Shown: positions 35,515-45,711 of the stretch, piece after piece
Layout of the letters: every line of letters starts with the position of its first letter
Numbering within the stretch: the stretch's first letter is position 1
Source of the DNA: Pseudomonadota bacterium
GTDB lineage: Bacteria; Pseudomonadota; Gammaproteobacteria; Arenicellales; UBA868
DNA: 64,000 nt
Direction: 5' to 3'
Assembly (NCBI GenBank): GCA_018672825.1
Contig: JABHUE010000124.1
Span: 1 to 64,000, forward strand
Program-made: the position numbers and the translations under genes
The notes under the pieces: model-generated
Seen by the model: the letters and a program-made list of their open reading frames with translations, nothing else
The model's database searches: none
What the model was told of the DNA's origin: nothing

Positions 35515-37371
35515 ATGAGTGAACCCATCATATCTGTTCGAAATTTAAGAGTATCCTTTGAGATGGCGACTGGAGAAATTGAGGTGCTCAAAGGCGTCGA
35601 TTTTGATATTGGAAAAGCGAGCACCATCGCACTGGTTGGAGAATCCGGATCAGGTAAATCAGTTACAGCGCAGGCCATCATGGGAATCTTACCCTCTACC
35701 GCGCGGATCACCTCTGGCGAGATTACCTTTCGGGACCCTCGATCCGGATCCATAACGGAGATTTCAGCCCTCTCCCAAGATGATCCGACTCTTCGAAAAA
35801 TACGAGGCGGGAAGATCTCTATTATTTTTCAGGAACCAATGGTGGCGCTATCCCCCTTGCACACAATCGGCGATCAAATCAGTGAGGCGCTTTTTTTGCA
35901 TCAGGAAACGAGTCGGTCGGAAGGACTCTCGCGAACCGAAGCCATGCTTGATTTGGTCGGCTTTCCCAACCCTTCTCAGGCGCTCAGAACTTATCCGTTC
36001 GAATTGTCAGGTGGATTGCGCCAACGGGCAATGATTGCGATGGCTCTCGTCTGTCGACCTGCGCTTCTCATTGCGGATGAACCAACGACTGCACTTGATG
36101 TGACCGTGCAAGCCCAAATATTGAATTTGATCAGGGATCTTCAACATGATCTCAAAATGGCTTTATTACTAATCACTCACGATCTTGGCGTTGTCGCAAA
36201 TATGGCTGAAGAACTCGTAGTCATGTATCACGGTAAGGTTGTAGAGAGCGGCTCCGCAAAGGATCTTTTTGAAAACCCACGTCATCCTTACCTGTCAGCG
36301 CTATTTAAGGCAGTGCCCCGTTTCGGTATGGACAAAGATGATCGACTCGTACCTGTTCGCCCCATTGACCAAAAACTGGGTGCACACTTCCAGAGAAAAC
36401 CGGCCATCAAGTCCCAATCAAGCACACTTTTAACGGTTAACGGGTTGAGCAAACGTTTTACGATTCGCTCCGAAGGCTTACTTACTAAAGCGCCCTCAAC
36501 AAGCATTCAGGCCGTGGATGACGTCAGTTTCGAGATAGCACAAGGCGAATGTCTTGGTCTTGTCGGTGAAAGCGGTTGCGGTAAAACAACGCTCAGCAAG
36601 ATGCTCATGCGCGCATTATCGCCCGACTCGGGGAGGATTCAATATAGAGGGCCAGATGGTCCCATTGATATCCTCAGTCTTGAGGGCAGCGACCTTATGG
36701 CGATGCGAAAAAAAATGCAGTTGATCTTCCAGGATCCCTTCAGTTCATTGAGCCCCCGGATGACCGTGTTCGATATCGTTCGCGAACCCTTTGTGATCCA
36801 CAACGAAGGTGATCTCGAAGCACAACGTGATCTCGTTCAGGAATTAATGCAACTGGTTGGACTCGATCCAAGATTTCTCAATCGTTACCCCCACAGTTTT
36901 TCGGGTGGACAACGCCAACGAATCAGTATTGCTCGCGCGCTTGCACTCCAACCTGAACTTCTCATATGCGATGAACCGGTGTCAGCATTAGATGTATCAA
37001 TTCAGGCACAAGTGCTCAACTTGCTTAAAGATTTAAAAAATGAACTCGGACTCACTTACCTGTTTATCTCTCATAATCTGGCAGTGATCGACTATATCGC
37101 TGATCGAATTGCGGTCATGCATCGTGGTCGTATTGTTGAGATCGCGCCAAGGAGCGAACTTTTTTCGAATCCGACTCATCCCTACACACAATCTTTACTG
37201 CACGCCGTGCCTCACCCTGATATCGCCCGACCGCTCGACTTTAATGCTATTAGTGCCCTAGGCGGCAATGATCCCGACCGCTGGCCTGCTGTATTTCGTT
37301 TTGAAGCTGGCGAGAGCGCTAAATGGATCGATCTTGGCAATCAACATCATGTCCGTGCACATGCAACATAA
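35515..37371 (+). CDS. Peptide/solute ABC transporter, fused double ATPase
   Basis: About 618 residues from [11 protein letters not shown] at 35515; the frame runs back to 35479 but that would overlap the GDPD gene. Two cassettes are visible. The first has Walker [10 protein letters not shown], signature [15 protein letters not shown] and Walker [14 protein letters not shown]. The second has [24 protein letters not shown] and [13 protein letters not shown]. Each ends with the oligopeptide-type [10 protein letters not shown] / [10 protein letters not shown] tail. This is the DppD-DppF type as one chain, like YejF. It works with the binding protein and two permeases that follow in the same operon. 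Confidence 0.92.
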   Translation: MSEPIISVRNLRVSFEMATGEIEVLKGVDFDIGKASTIALVGESGSGKSVTAQAIMGILPSTARITSGEITFRDPRSGSITEISALSQDDPTLRKIRGGKISIIFQEPMVALSPLHTIGDQISEALFLHQETSRSEGLSRTEAMLDLVGFPNPSQALRTYPFELSGGLRQRAMIAMALVCRPALLIADEPTTALDVTVQAQILNLIRDLQHDLKMALLLITHDLGVVANMAEELVVMYHGKVVESGSAKDLFENPRHPYLSALFKAVPRFGMDKDDRLVPVRPIDQKLGAHFQRKPAIKSQSSTLLTVNGLSKRFTIRSEGLLTKAPSTSIQAVDDVSFEIAQGECLGLVGESGCGKTTLSKMLMRALSPDSGRIQYRGPDGPIDILSLEGSDLMAMRKKMQLIFQDPFSSLSPRMTVFDIVREPFVIHNEGDLEAQRDLVQELMQLVGLDPRFLNRYPHSFSGGQRQRISIARALALQPELLICDEPVSALDVSIQAQVLNLLKDLKNELGLTYLFISHNLAVIDYIADRIAVMHRGRIVEIAPRSELFSNPTHPYTQSLLHAVPHPDIARPLDFNAISALGGNDPDRWPAVFRFEAGESAKWIDLGNQHHVRAHAT

Positions 37372-37375
37372 TTTC

Positions 37376-37393
37376 AGGAGATTGATTAAATTG
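37376..37393 (+). promoter_or_regulatory. Ribosome binding site deciding a TTG start for the binding protein
   Basis: AGGAG at 37376-37380 lies ten bases before TTG at 37391. The preceding ATPase gene stops at 37371. Upstream ATG codons in the same frame (37349, 37361) lie inside the ATPase gene and have no comparable site. Confidence 0.5.
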
Positions 37394-39283
37394 AATAGCA
37401 GAGTGTTGGCGATTTTCGGCTTGGTGGCCGGGTTGATTGGCTCTATCACGGTGGTAAACGCAGAAGCCCCTCTGATCGCGGAACGGGTCTCGGCCGGTGA
37501 CCTTCCTCCAGAGGCGCAGCGCCTACCCTTGAGCCCACTCAAAATCGACCTTCCTGCACTGGGTCAAACGATTGGACAGCAAGGCGGTGAAATTGAAATA
37601 TTAATGGCAAGCAGTAAAGACACCCGAATGCTTACGGTTTATGGTTATTCGCGTCTCGTCGGCTTCAATCCTGAACTTGAACTCCAAAACGACATTGCGC
37701 TAGCAGTAGATATTGAGGAGGGTCGGCGCTTTACTTTTCATTTGAGACCTGGGCACCGTTGGTCTAACGGCAAACCGTTTACCAGTGAAGATTTTCGTTA
37801 CTTCTGGGAAGACATCGCAAACAACGAAATGCTGTCGCCTTTTGGTTTGCCAGAAGATTTACTTGTTAATGGAAGTCCACCGAGAGTCGATATTATTGAT
37901 CGCCATACTATTCGATACGAATGGCCTGCCCCCAACCCTTTATTCTTGCCCTCTCTCGCAGGGGCTCGGCCTTTATACATCTACGCGCCCGCTCACTATC
38001 TAAAGCAGTTTCATGGAAAATATGTTGACCCGGAAAAACTGGAAGCTATGGTTGACGAAGCTGGCGTCCGCAACTGGGCAGGTTTACATACCCGGTACGG
38101 GCATCAATACAAATTCGATAATCCGAATCTGCCGACTCTGCAGCCTTGGCGGTGCATCACATCAGCTCCATCAGAGCGATTTATTTTTGAGCGAAACCCT
38201 TACTTTCATCGCGTTGATTCGCACGGTCAACAACTTCCGTATCTCGATCGCATTATTGTCAATATTGCCAGTTCAGGACTCATCCCCGCTAAGACCGGCG
38301 CTGGTGAATCGGGTCTTCAAGCACGCTATCTGAGATTGGATAACTACCCTTTTTTGAAAGAAGGTGAAAAACGTAATAATTTCGTTGTCAGGCTTTGGAA
38401 AATGGGAATCGGATCGCAAATCGCGATTTATCCCAATCTCAATGCGAATGACAGCGAATGGCAAACACTTCTAAGGGACGTAAGGTTTAGAAGAGCGTTG
38501 TCTCTGGGTATCGATCGGACGGAAATCAATGATGTAATTTACTTTGGCATCGTGAATGAAAGCGCAAATACCGTGCTCCCACAGAGCCCTCTTTTCGAGC
38601 ACGGCTATGCCAACGCCTGGAGCACATACGACCCCGATAAGGCTAATGCCCTGCTTGATGAAATCGGCCTGACTGCCCGCAATAAAGAAAACCTCCGACT
38701 TCTTCCAAGTGGTCGTCCATTGAAGATCGTGGTTCATTCAGCGGGCGAAAGCACAGAGCAAACCGATGTCATGGAGCTTATTCATGATACCTGGCTGAAC
38801 CTGGGCTTAAAGATATTCACGAAACCCTCCCAGCGAGAAGTATTTCGAGAACGACTTTATTCCGGCGAAGCACTGATGTCCATATGGACAGGTCTTGATA
38901 ATGGACTACCGACTTCAAACAGTCCTCCCACTGATTTGGCGCCAACGAACCAGACACAACCCCAATGGCCGGTGTGGGGGCAATTTTTTGAGACCGGCGG
39001 TCAAACCGGTCAAGCTCCGGATTTGCCCGAAGTCAAAGCGCTAGTGGCCCTGCTTAGGCAATGGCGGCGCGCGCCGGACCACGCTGAACGCACCGAGGCC
39101 TGGCGGGAGATGCTGAAAATTCATGCTGAGCAGGTATTTAGCATCGGCACAGTGAATTCCGTGCCACAACCGATTGTGATTGACGCCCGCCTTCGCAATG
39201 TTCCAGACGAAGGTATTTATGCTTGGGCGCCCGGGGCTTATTTTGGAATGTATCGACCGGACACGTTCTGGCTGGAACAATAA
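37391..39283 (+). CDS. ABC transporter periplasmic binding protein, family 5 (peptide/solute)
   Basis: About 630 residues from the TTG at 37391, giving the signal peptide NSRVLAIFGLVAGLIGSI followed by VVNAEAP. The open frame starts at 37268, but that part overlaps the ATPase gene and lacks a ribosome site. Family 5 marks are LRPGHRWSNGKPFTSEDFRY (about 120 in the mature protein), SAPSERFIFERNPYFHRV, and DVRFRRALSLGIDRTEIND. It is larger than DppA, comparable with YejA-like proteins. The substrate is not evident; a glycerophosphodiester, peptide or quaternary amine are all possible given the operon. Confidence 0.85.
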   Translation: MNSRVLAIFGLVAGLIGSITVVNAEAPLIAERVSAGDLPPEAQRLPLSPLKIDLPALGQTIGQQGGEIEILMASSKDTRMLTVYGYSRLVGFNPELELQNDIALAVDIEEGRRFTFHLRPGHRWSNGKPFTSEDFRYFWEDIANNEMLSPFGLPEDLLVNGSPPRVDIIDRHTIRYEWPAPNPLFLPSLAGARPLYIYAPAHYLKQFHGKYVDPEKLEAMVDEAGVRNWAGLHTRYGHQYKFDNPNLPTLQPWRCITSAPSERFIFERNPYFHRVDSHGQQLPYLDRIIVNIASSGLIPAKTGAGESGLQARYLRLDNYPFLKEGEKRNNFVVRLWKMGIGSQIAIYPNLNANDSEWQTLLRDVRFRRALSLGIDRTEINDVIYFGIVNESANTVLPQSPLFEHGYANAWSTYDPDKANALLDEIGLTARNKENLRLLPSGRPLKIVVHSAGESTEQTDVMELIHDTWLNLGLKIFTKPSQREVFRERLYSGEALMSIWTGLDNGLPTSNSPPTDLAPTNQTQPQWPVWGQFFETGGQTGQAPDLPEVKALVALLRQWRRAPDHAERTEAWREMLKIHAEQVFSIGTVNSVPQPIVIDARLRNVPDEGIYAWAPGAYFGMYRPDTFWLEQ

Positions 39284-39301
39284 ATCATCGAGATCCCTCT
39301 A

Positions 39302-40300
39302 ATGCTTCGCTATTCAATTAGACGATTATTGACGATGATCCCAACACTGATTGCTATCAGTGTGATTGTGTTTGTCATTATTCAATTGCCGCCAGGTGAT
39401 TATCTTGAGAGCCATATTGCGACGATGCAAGCTCAAGGCGAGAGCATCGACCAAAAGAAAATCGCGTTTCTTCGCGAGCAGTACGGGCTCGATCAACCGA
39501 TGTGGAAACAATATCTCGATTGGGCGTTTGGTTTTATGCAGGGCGATCTAGGCTACTCTTTCGAATACGATATGCCCGTCAACGATGTTATTGGCGATCG
39601 CATGTTTCTGACCATTCTCATTTCGATTGTCACCATCGTTTTTACTTGGTTAATTGCATTTCCAATCGGCATCTACTCAGCAACCCATCAGTACAGCTGG
39701 GGTGATTATGGATTGACGTTTATCGGATTTATTGGACTCGCAACTCCGAACTTTTTGCTGGCACTCGTGATGCTTTATTTCGCTAATGTCTACTTCGGAA
39801 CCTCAATCGGCGGATTAATGGATCCCAGATTTATCGACGAACCCATGAGTAGCGAAAAGTTGCTCTCAATTCTTGAGCATCTCTGGATTCCGGTAATCGT
39901 GATCGGCACCTCCGGAACCGCAGCGATGATTCGCCGTCTGCGCGCAAACCTGCTAGATGAGCTCGGGAAACAGTACGTCACCACAGGTAAAGCCAAGGGC
40001 TTGCCGCCGGGAAAGTTACTGCGCAAATATCCGCTTCGCATGGCGCTCAACTTTTTTGTAGCAGACATTGGCAATCTGCTTCCGAGCATCATCTCCGGAG
40101 CCGAAGTGACTGCTGTTGTTCTCTCGCTGCCCACGACCGGGCCGCTATTGATCGCTTCACTGCAAAGCCAGGATATGTATTTAGCAGGTTCTTTTTTAAT
40201 GTTTCTCGCTATTCTGACCGTATTGGGAATGCTGGTTTCAGATCTTCTTCTTGCGGTTCTGGATCCACGGATCCGTCTTCAAGGGTCGATATCAAAGTGA
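39302..40300 (+). CDS. ABC transporter permease, DppB type
   Basis: A 332-residue inner-membrane permease with about six helices. The N-terminal MLRYSIRRLLTMIPTLIAIS and FIIQLPPGDYLESHIA are typical of DppB/OppB proteins. The ATPase-contact loop lies in YVTTGKAKGLPPGKLLRKYP. The C-terminal signature VTAVVLSLPTTGPLLIASL is also present. It forms the channel with the next gene product. The start is 18 bases after the binding-protein gene, and its stop overlaps the next start (GTGA). Confidence 0.9.
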   Translation: MLRYSIRRLLTMIPTLIAISVIVFVIIQLPPGDYLESHIATMQAQGESIDQKKIAFLREQYGLDQPMWKQYLDWAFGFMQGDLGYSFEYDMPVNDVIGDRMFLTILISIVTIVFTWLIAFPIGIYSATHQYSWGDYGLTFIGFIGLATPNFLLALVMLYFANVYFGTSIGGLMDPRFIDEPMSSEKLLSILEHLWIPVIVIGTSGTAAMIRRLRANLLDELGKQYVTTGKAKGLPPGKLLRKYPLRMALNFFVADIGNLLPSIISGAEVTAVVLSLPTTGPLLIASLQSQDMYLAGSFLMFLAILTVLGMLVSDLLLAVLDPRIRLQGSISK

Positions 40301-41529
40301 GTCAGTCCACGCCTCGCCATTTCGTCTCTGAAGAGCCATTTGATCCGTACTCGGTCGAAAAACTCTCCAAAAATCAGGAATCTTTGTATCTCGCATCGCA
40401 GTGGCGATTGATGTGGTGGAAGCTCAAAAAACATCGGCTCGCGCTTATTTCGGGATTCATTCTTCTTCTTTTTTACCTGGTAGCCGCTCTGGCCGAATGG
40501 TTTGCGCCCTACGATCTTCACACGCGTACCCGTTTTATTCATGCGCCACCGCAAGCGATTCACCTATTTCACGAAGGAAAATTCATCGGGCCGTTTGTTT
40601 ATGGCTATAACTTCAAGTTGGATATGAACACGCTTAAACGTGAGTTCAGTCCCGACGAGAACAAAATCCAACCGATTCGTTTTTTCTGCTCAGGGGACTC
40701 TTATCGGTTCTGGGGATTACTCGAATCACGATTTCATTTTGTATGCCCCTCGGCCGAAACTTTGAAATATGACCCTGGAATAGACTCACTCAATCCGACT
40801 CCGACCTATTCATTTATATCAAAGTCCCAAGCAGGCGAACTATTCCTTCTCGGGACTGATCGATTGGGGCGTGACCTCCTTTCGAGGATCATTTATGGGT
40901 CAAGAATCTCATTAACCATCGGACTCGTTGGCATCGCAGTAAGTTTCTTTTTGGGAATGGTGATCGGAGGATTAGCTGGATACTTTGGGGGTTGGGTCGA
41001 CGCGCTGGTTCAAAGGTTAATTGAAGTACTTCGATCTTTTCCGGAAATTCCATTGTGGATGGCACTCTCTGCCGTCTTGCCGGTCACATGGAGTCCGTTG
41101 CTCATTTTTCTCGGAATCACAATAATCCTTGCCCTATTAGACTGGACGGGGCTTGCGCGTGCAGTACGGTCGAAATTGATGGCGCTTCGCGAGGAAGACT
41201 ATTGCACTGCCGCCCAACTAATGGGTGCCAAACCAGGGAGAATTATCGGGCGACACTTACTCCCCGGTTTTATGAGTCACTTGATCGCCTCCGCTTCCCT
41301 TTCAATTCCGGGAATGATTCTGGGTGAAACCGCGCTCAGCTTTCTCGGTCTCGGTTTACGACCGCCAATCACAAGTTGGGGCGTATTATTAAACGAGGCT
41401 CAAAACATTAACGTTGTCGCGCTATATCCTTGGCTGATGCTGCCCGTCGTACCCGTCATTGTTATTATTCTGGCGTTTAATTTTTTTGGCGACGGCCTCA
41501 GAGATGCGGCAGACCCCTACAAAAACTAG
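40297..41529 (+). CDS. ABC transporter permease, DppC type with large periplasmic insert
   Basis: A 410-residue permease starting at GTG (40297), coupled to dppB by a four-base overlap. It is longer than the usual 290-300 residues. After the first helix (about 50-68) there is an insert of roughly 120 residues (HAPPQAIHLFHEGKFIGPFV onwards) before the typical LGTDRLGRDLLSRIIYGSRI. The insert is seen in a subfamily of oligopeptide-type permeases and probably contacts the binding protein. The EAA loop is CTAAQLMGAKPGRIIGRHLL, and ETALSFLGLGLRPP is the usual C-terminal mark. Confidence 0.88.
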   Translation: MSQSTPRHFVSEEPFDPYSVEKLSKNQESLYLASQWRLMWWKLKKHRLALISGFILLLFYLVAALAEWFAPYDLHTRTRFIHAPPQAIHLFHEGKFIGPFVYGYNFKLDMNTLKREFSPDENKIQPIRFFCSGDSYRFWGLLESRFHFVCPSAETLKYDPGIDSLNPTPTYSFISKSQAGELFLLGTDRLGRDLLSRIIYGSRISLTIGLVGIAVSFFLGMVIGGLAGYFGGWVDALVQRLIEVLRSFPEIPLWMALSAVLPVTWSPLLIFLGITIILALLDWTGLARAVRSKLMALREEDYCTAAQLMGAKPGRIIGRHLLPGFMSHLIASASLSIPGMILGETALSFLGLGLRPPITSWGVLLNEAQNINVVALYPWLMLPVVPVIVIILAFNFFGDGLRDAADPYKN

Positions 41530-41540
41530 AGAAATAAACT

Positions 41541-42113
41541 ATGACCGTTAGGATTCCTGATAATTATGTCAGCGGCGGATTTGCCATGGAATACGAAGTG
41601 CCGTGGATGACGCCCGGCGCGGTGAAACGCCTTGATGAATTAGTGAAGTCAACCGATAACGTGATTGAAGTCGGCACGGGCGGGTCAACCCTCTTTTTTG
41701 CCCGACGCGCTCATTCCGTCATTGGCATCGAACCGGACATGGAATGGGCCGATTCAGTGATCCAAGAAGCCTCTGGTCGCAACATCAACAACGCTCATAT
41801 TATTGCTGAATCTGATCCCGATCGAGTGCTTCAAATCGCCGGACGGCTTGCAGCATGCACCGTACTGTCGGTTGATCCGGACGATGGCTATGACCGCGAT
41901 CAGCTTCAGGATATTCTAGCCTCTCGAGCCGACGATCAACTCGAAGTCGTTGTGATGGATAACTATGGCGCGGCCGACCTGTTTTCAAAATCTTACGACT
42001 GGTCTAATGACTCCGTTATTGCCTCTCTGCCAGGATCAGGCTGGACAGGGTATTCATATGATGATCCGAAGTGGCGGGGAAAAGGCACGCGGGTTTTTTG
42101 GCGACGTCGATAA
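41541..42113 (+). CDS. Hypothetical protein with class I SAM-binding-like fold
   Basis: A 190-residue protein. The stretch VIEVGTGGSTLFFARRAHSV (about 41-60) followed by an acidic IGIEPDMEW resembles motifs I and II of class I methyltransferases. VVVMDNYG further on fits motif IV. No substrate domain is recognised, and the glycine motif is shorter than usual, so catalytic activity is uncertain. It starts 12 bases after the permease gene and probably belongs to that operon, though its role with a transporter is unclear. It ends convergent with phaC. Confidence 0.6.
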   Translation: MTVRIPDNYVSGGFAMEYEVPWMTPGAVKRLDELVKSTDNVIEVGTGGSTLFFARRAHSVIGIEPDMEWADSVIQEASGRNINNAHIIAESDPDRVLQIAGRLAACTVLSVDPDDGYDRDQLQDILASRADDQLEVVVMDNYGAADLFSKSYDWSNDSVIASLPGSGWTGYSYDDPKWRGKGTRVFWRRR

Positions 42114-42131
42114 CAACCCGCATCATGACGC

Positions 42132-43973
42132 CTAATCGAAACGCCGTGCCGCGTAACTGCCGGGCGCAGCTTCGAGGGCCGGGAAATTTTTTTTGCGCCC
42201 CGGCTTTCGGGGAACCACTTTTGATCCAACGTATTTAGTAATCCATCGCTGCCAGTGGGGCCACCACGAACCTTCTTTTAAAGTGGCTTTCTGATGCCAA
42301 CTATCGGGATCCCCTTTAGGCCTCTCGCGGCTACTCCAATACCCATATTTATTGGCCGCCGGGGGGTTAACCACTCCCGCAATATGACCAGACCCTGACA
42401 ACACGAATTTTGTCGACCCCTTAAACAGGGATGCACCGCCAAAAGTCGATTTCCAGGGTGCAATATGGTCATCAACGGTCCCGAGAAAAAAAGCTGGATT
42501 TTTAATCGACGATACGTCGAGCGGAATTCCTGCAACAGTCATGCCGCCAGGTTCCTTAAAGCTATTTTCGAGATACATTTTTCGCAAATACTGACTATGC
42601 ATTTTTGCGGGCATACGCGTGGAATCTGAGTTCCAATACAAAAGATCAAATGCGGGAGGCTTGTCTCCCATCAGATAGCTGTTGACCACGAAAGACCAAA
42701 TCAAATCGTTAGCGCGAAGCATATTAAAGGTGGTCGCCATGTCACTGCCGTCGAGATAGCCATCCTGATTCATTCTTGTTTCGAGATTGGTCACTTGCTC
42801 GTGGTCAATAAAAACGCCAAGATCTCCCGGATTCGCGAAGTCAATCATCGTCGCCAAAAAAGTCGCACTCGCAACACGATCGCTTTCTCCAATTGCGGAA
42901 AGATAGGCCAACGTTGCCGACAAAAGTGTACCGCCGAGACAGTAGCCGATTGCGTTTGTTTCAGAGGAGCCTGTAATTGTCTCAATCGTATCAAGCGCTG
43001 CCAAAGGACCTTCGAGCAGATAATCGTCAAATCCTTTCTCAGCCAAATTGCTATCAGGATTGATCCAGGAAATTACAAAAACGGTGTGACCTTGCGCGAC
43101 CAACCATCCGATCAATGAATTTTTTGGTTGTAAATCGAGGATGTAGTATTTATTGATCCAGGGGGGAACAATCAAAAGAGGAGTGCGATTCACTTTCGAT
43201 GTTGTTGGTTCATATTGGATCAACTGGATCAACTCATTTTGATAAATAATCTTCCCTGGCGTCACCGCAACATTTTTCCCGAGCTCAAAAGCATCAGCGT
43301 CAACCATTCGAGTTTTTAACTGGCCCTCTCCTCGCTCAAGGTCCGAAAGGATATTCTGAAAACCTTTTAAAAGATTTTGACCGTCTGATTCTATCGTCCG
43401 GCGAAGAACATCAGGGTTCGTGAGAATAAAGTTGGTGGGCGCCATGCCATCGATATACTGCTGGATAAAAAAATCAATTTGGGTTTTCTTTTTTTCATCT
43501 AAGCCTTCAACCGACTCCACGGACGTCATGATGTACCGAGCGACGAGCAAGTACGACTGTTTAATAAAATCGAAGATTCGATCCTCGGTCCAACTCTTGC
43601 TGCGAAAACGGTAATCATCCTTCTCTGGCGTTACCACTTCCTTACCTGGAACGCCAAGTTCGTCGTTTAATGCTCGTCCCCAAAGATCAAAGGTATCTTT
43701 CCAGAAGTTGACGTTAGCTTCGATCGCCGTGACGGGATCAAGCCGGATTTCACTCATGCCTTTTAAAAATTCGTTACTAAACATGTACTGATCAATTTCA
43801 CGCTTGAATGCTTCGGGTTGATGAGCTAGAAAATCAATCATCAGTTGCTGAGTCGATGCGGCCACGGTCTGCATTAACTCGTTGAACGCCAACTCAGGAT
43901 CGCTGCTCGGCACTTTTGGCTTTTGGTTCACAATTTTACTCTTAATTGTTGCAGTGCAACATTGTAGTTTCAA
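42132..43973 (-). CDS. phaC: Class I polyhydroxyalkanoate synthase
   Basis: A 613-residue enzyme that polymerises (R)-3-hydroxyacyl-CoA into PHA storage granules. The active-site box is AIGYCLGGTLL with the nucleophile Cys345; the aspartate lies in TVDDHIAPW and the histidine in GSGHIAGVVNPPA. The N-terminal PhaC domain (about 60-240) is complete. Length and layout match class I (PhaC alone). No phaA, phaB, phaP or phaZ gene adjoins. It is divergent from the acyl-CoA ligase gene with 83 bases between them. Confidence 0.93.
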   Translation of the reverse strand: MKLQCCTATIKSKIVNQKPKVPSSDPELAFNELMQTVAASTQQLMIDFLAHQPEAFKREIDQYMFSNEFLKGMSEIRLDPVTAIEANVNFWKDTFDLWGRALNDELGVPGKEVVTPEKDDYRFRSKSWTEDRIFDFIKQSYLLVARYIMTSVESVEGLDEKKKTQIDFFIQQYIDGMAPTNFILTNPDVLRRTIESDGQNLLKGFQNILSDLERGEGQLKTRMVDADAFELGKNVAVTPGKIIYQNELIQLIQYEPTTSKVNRTPLLIVPPWINKYYILDLQPKNSLIGWLVAQGHTVFVISWINPDSNLAEKGFDDYLLEGPLAALDTIETITGSSETNAIGYCLGGTLLSATLAYLSAIGESDRVASATFLATMIDFANPGDLGVFIDHEQVTNLETRMNQDGYLDGSDMATTFNMLRANDLIWSFVVNSYLMGDKPPAFDLLYWNSDSTRMPAKMHSQYLRKMYLENSFKEPGGMTVAGIPLDVSSIKNPAFFLGTVDDHIAPWKSTFGGASLFKGSTKFVLSGSGHIAGVVNPPAANKYGYWSSRERPKGDPDSWHQKATLKEGSWWPHWQRWITKYVGSKVVPRKPGRKKNFPALEAAPGSYAARRFD

Positions 43974-44056
43974 AGCGCCTTAAGATCAAGTGAAGACACC
44001 GTCGCTGCTGCGATCGTTAGGTTATTATCCTTACCGCTTTTAAGAACGGGCACATC

Positions 44057-45679
44057 ATGACCAACATTTACGAACAGGGATTAGCCCGGAATCAGGCCAA
44101 TTACGCCCCGTTAACCCCACTGAGCCTCCTGAGCCGGGTCGAACGCGTGTATCCGGACCACCCCGCAGTGATCCACGGAAAACTGTGCTATTCCTGGCGT
44201 CAAACAACCGAACGCTGTCGACGACTGGCCAGCGCTTTGGTCAAACGCGGTATTGGTCGTGGCGACACCGTAGCAATAATCGCACCTAACACTCCGGCAA
44301 TTTTTGAGGCGCATTTTGGAGTCCCGATGGCCGGGGCCATTCTTAACGCACTTAATATCCGACTGGATGCTGCCACGCTTTCATTTATCCTTGAGCATGG
44401 CGAAGCCAAAGCCGTCATCACAGATAGTGAATTTTCCCCGCTAATGCGATCGGTCCTGGAAAATGCATCCCGAGATCTGCTGGTAATCGATGTCCATGAT
44501 CCGGAGGGTCCGGGCGGGGAGTCGATCGGTCAAATTAACTACGATGACTTTCTAGCCAGTGGCGACCCGGATTTTGAAATTTCCTTGCCCGACGATGAAT
44601 GGGACGCAATTTCCCTCAACTACACATCCGGCACGACAGGTAACCCAAAAGGTGTGGTCTACCACCATCGCGGTGCTTATCTAAATGCCATCAGCAATAT
44701 CGTTGGCTGGAACATGGCGCATCACCCCGTTTACCTATGGACATTACCGATGTTTCACTGTAACGGCTGGTGCTTCCCATGGACTCTCGCTGCGCTTGGG
44801 GGTACCAGCATCTGCCTTCGCAATGTTTCGGCTGGCGCTATTTTCAGCGCCATTGCCGAAAAACAGGTGTCTCATTTCTGCGGAGCGCCAATCATCCTAA
44901 ATCTATTGGTCAATGCCAAAGATTCCGAACGAAAATCCTTCTCGCACCCCGTCAATGTAATGACCGCTGCCGCCCCACCCCCACCAAGCGTTCTAACCGC
45001 AATGGAAGAAGACGGCTTTAAGATGACTCACGTGTATGGCCTAACCGAAACTTACGGCCCTGCTGTCATCTGTGCATGGCACCCTGATTGGAACAGTCTG
45101 CCTCCTGAGGATCAAGCAAATACTAAAGCCCGCCAAGGCGTTCCGTATCACGCACTTGAAGACCTACAGATTCTGGATCCTGAAACCATGGAGCCGGTGA
45201 CACCCAACGCGACTGATCTCGGAGAAACCATGTTCCGAGGTAATATCGTCATGAAAGGTTATTTAAAAAATGAGGTGGCGACAAAAGAAGCGTTCGCCGG
45301 AGGCTGGTTTCACTCGGGAGACCTTGGGGTCATGCATCCCGATCAATATATACAGCTAAAAGACCGCTCTAAAGATATTATTATTTCGGGTGGAGAGAAT
45401 ATTTCATCAATCGAAATTGAAGATACCCTTTATCGTCACAAGGACGTCCTCGAAGCCGCGGTGGTTGCAAAGTCCGATCCACATTGGGGTGAAGTGCCGT
45501 GCGCTTTTGTGACGCTGAGAAATAATTCACAAACAACCCCAGCGGAGTTAATTGATTTCTGTCGAACTCAACTTGCCAAGTTCAAAATTCCAAAGCACAT
45601 CATTTTTGAGGATCTACCCAAAACATCAACTGGAAAAATCCAAAAATTTAAACTCAGAGAGCGCGCCGAAGCACAATAA
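44057..45679 (+). CDS. Acyl-CoA ligase (AMP-forming, medium/long-chain type)
   Basis: A 540-residue adenylate-forming ligase. Core motifs are LNYTSGTTGNPKGVVYHHRG (about 190-209), THVYGLTETYGP, GWFHSGDLGVMHPDQYIQL, and the C-terminal PKTSTGKIQKFKLRE with the catalytic lysine. The type is alkanoate or aryl-alkanoate CoA ligase; close relatives include DmdB-like methylmercaptopropionate-CoA ligases, so a role in DMSP breakdown is possible but not shown. It is followed 32 bases later by a VOC protein. It could supply an acyl-CoA to the NRPS operon, but there is a 637-base gap before that operon. Confidence 0.85.
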   Translation: MTNIYEQGLARNQANYAPLTPLSLLSRVERVYPDHPAVIHGKLCYSWRQTTERCRRLASALVKRGIGRGDTVAIIAPNTPAIFEAHFGVPMAGAILNALNIRLDAATLSFILEHGEAKAVITDSEFSPLMRSVLENASRDLLVIDVHDPEGPGGESIGQINYDDFLASGDPDFEISLPDDEWDAISLNYTSGTTGNPKGVVYHHRGAYLNAISNIVGWNMAHHPVYLWTLPMFHCNGWCFPWTLAALGGTSICLRNVSAGAIFSAIAEKQVSHFCGAPIILNLLVNAKDSERKSFSHPVNVMTAAAPPPPSVLTAMEEDGFKMTHVYGLTETYGPAVICAWHPDWNSLPPEDQANTKARQGVPYHALEDLQILDPETMEPVTPNATDLGETMFRGNIVMKGYLKNEVATKEAFAGGWFHSGDLGVMHPDQYIQLKDRSKDIIISGGENISSIEIEDTLYRHKDVLEAAVVAKSDPHWGEVPCAFVTLRNNSQTTPAELIDFCRTQLAKFKIPKHIIFEDLPKTSTGKIQKFKLRERAEAQ

Positions 45680-45711
45680 TCCAACGTCCGAGCACTTCAT
45701 CATCCCAGACA

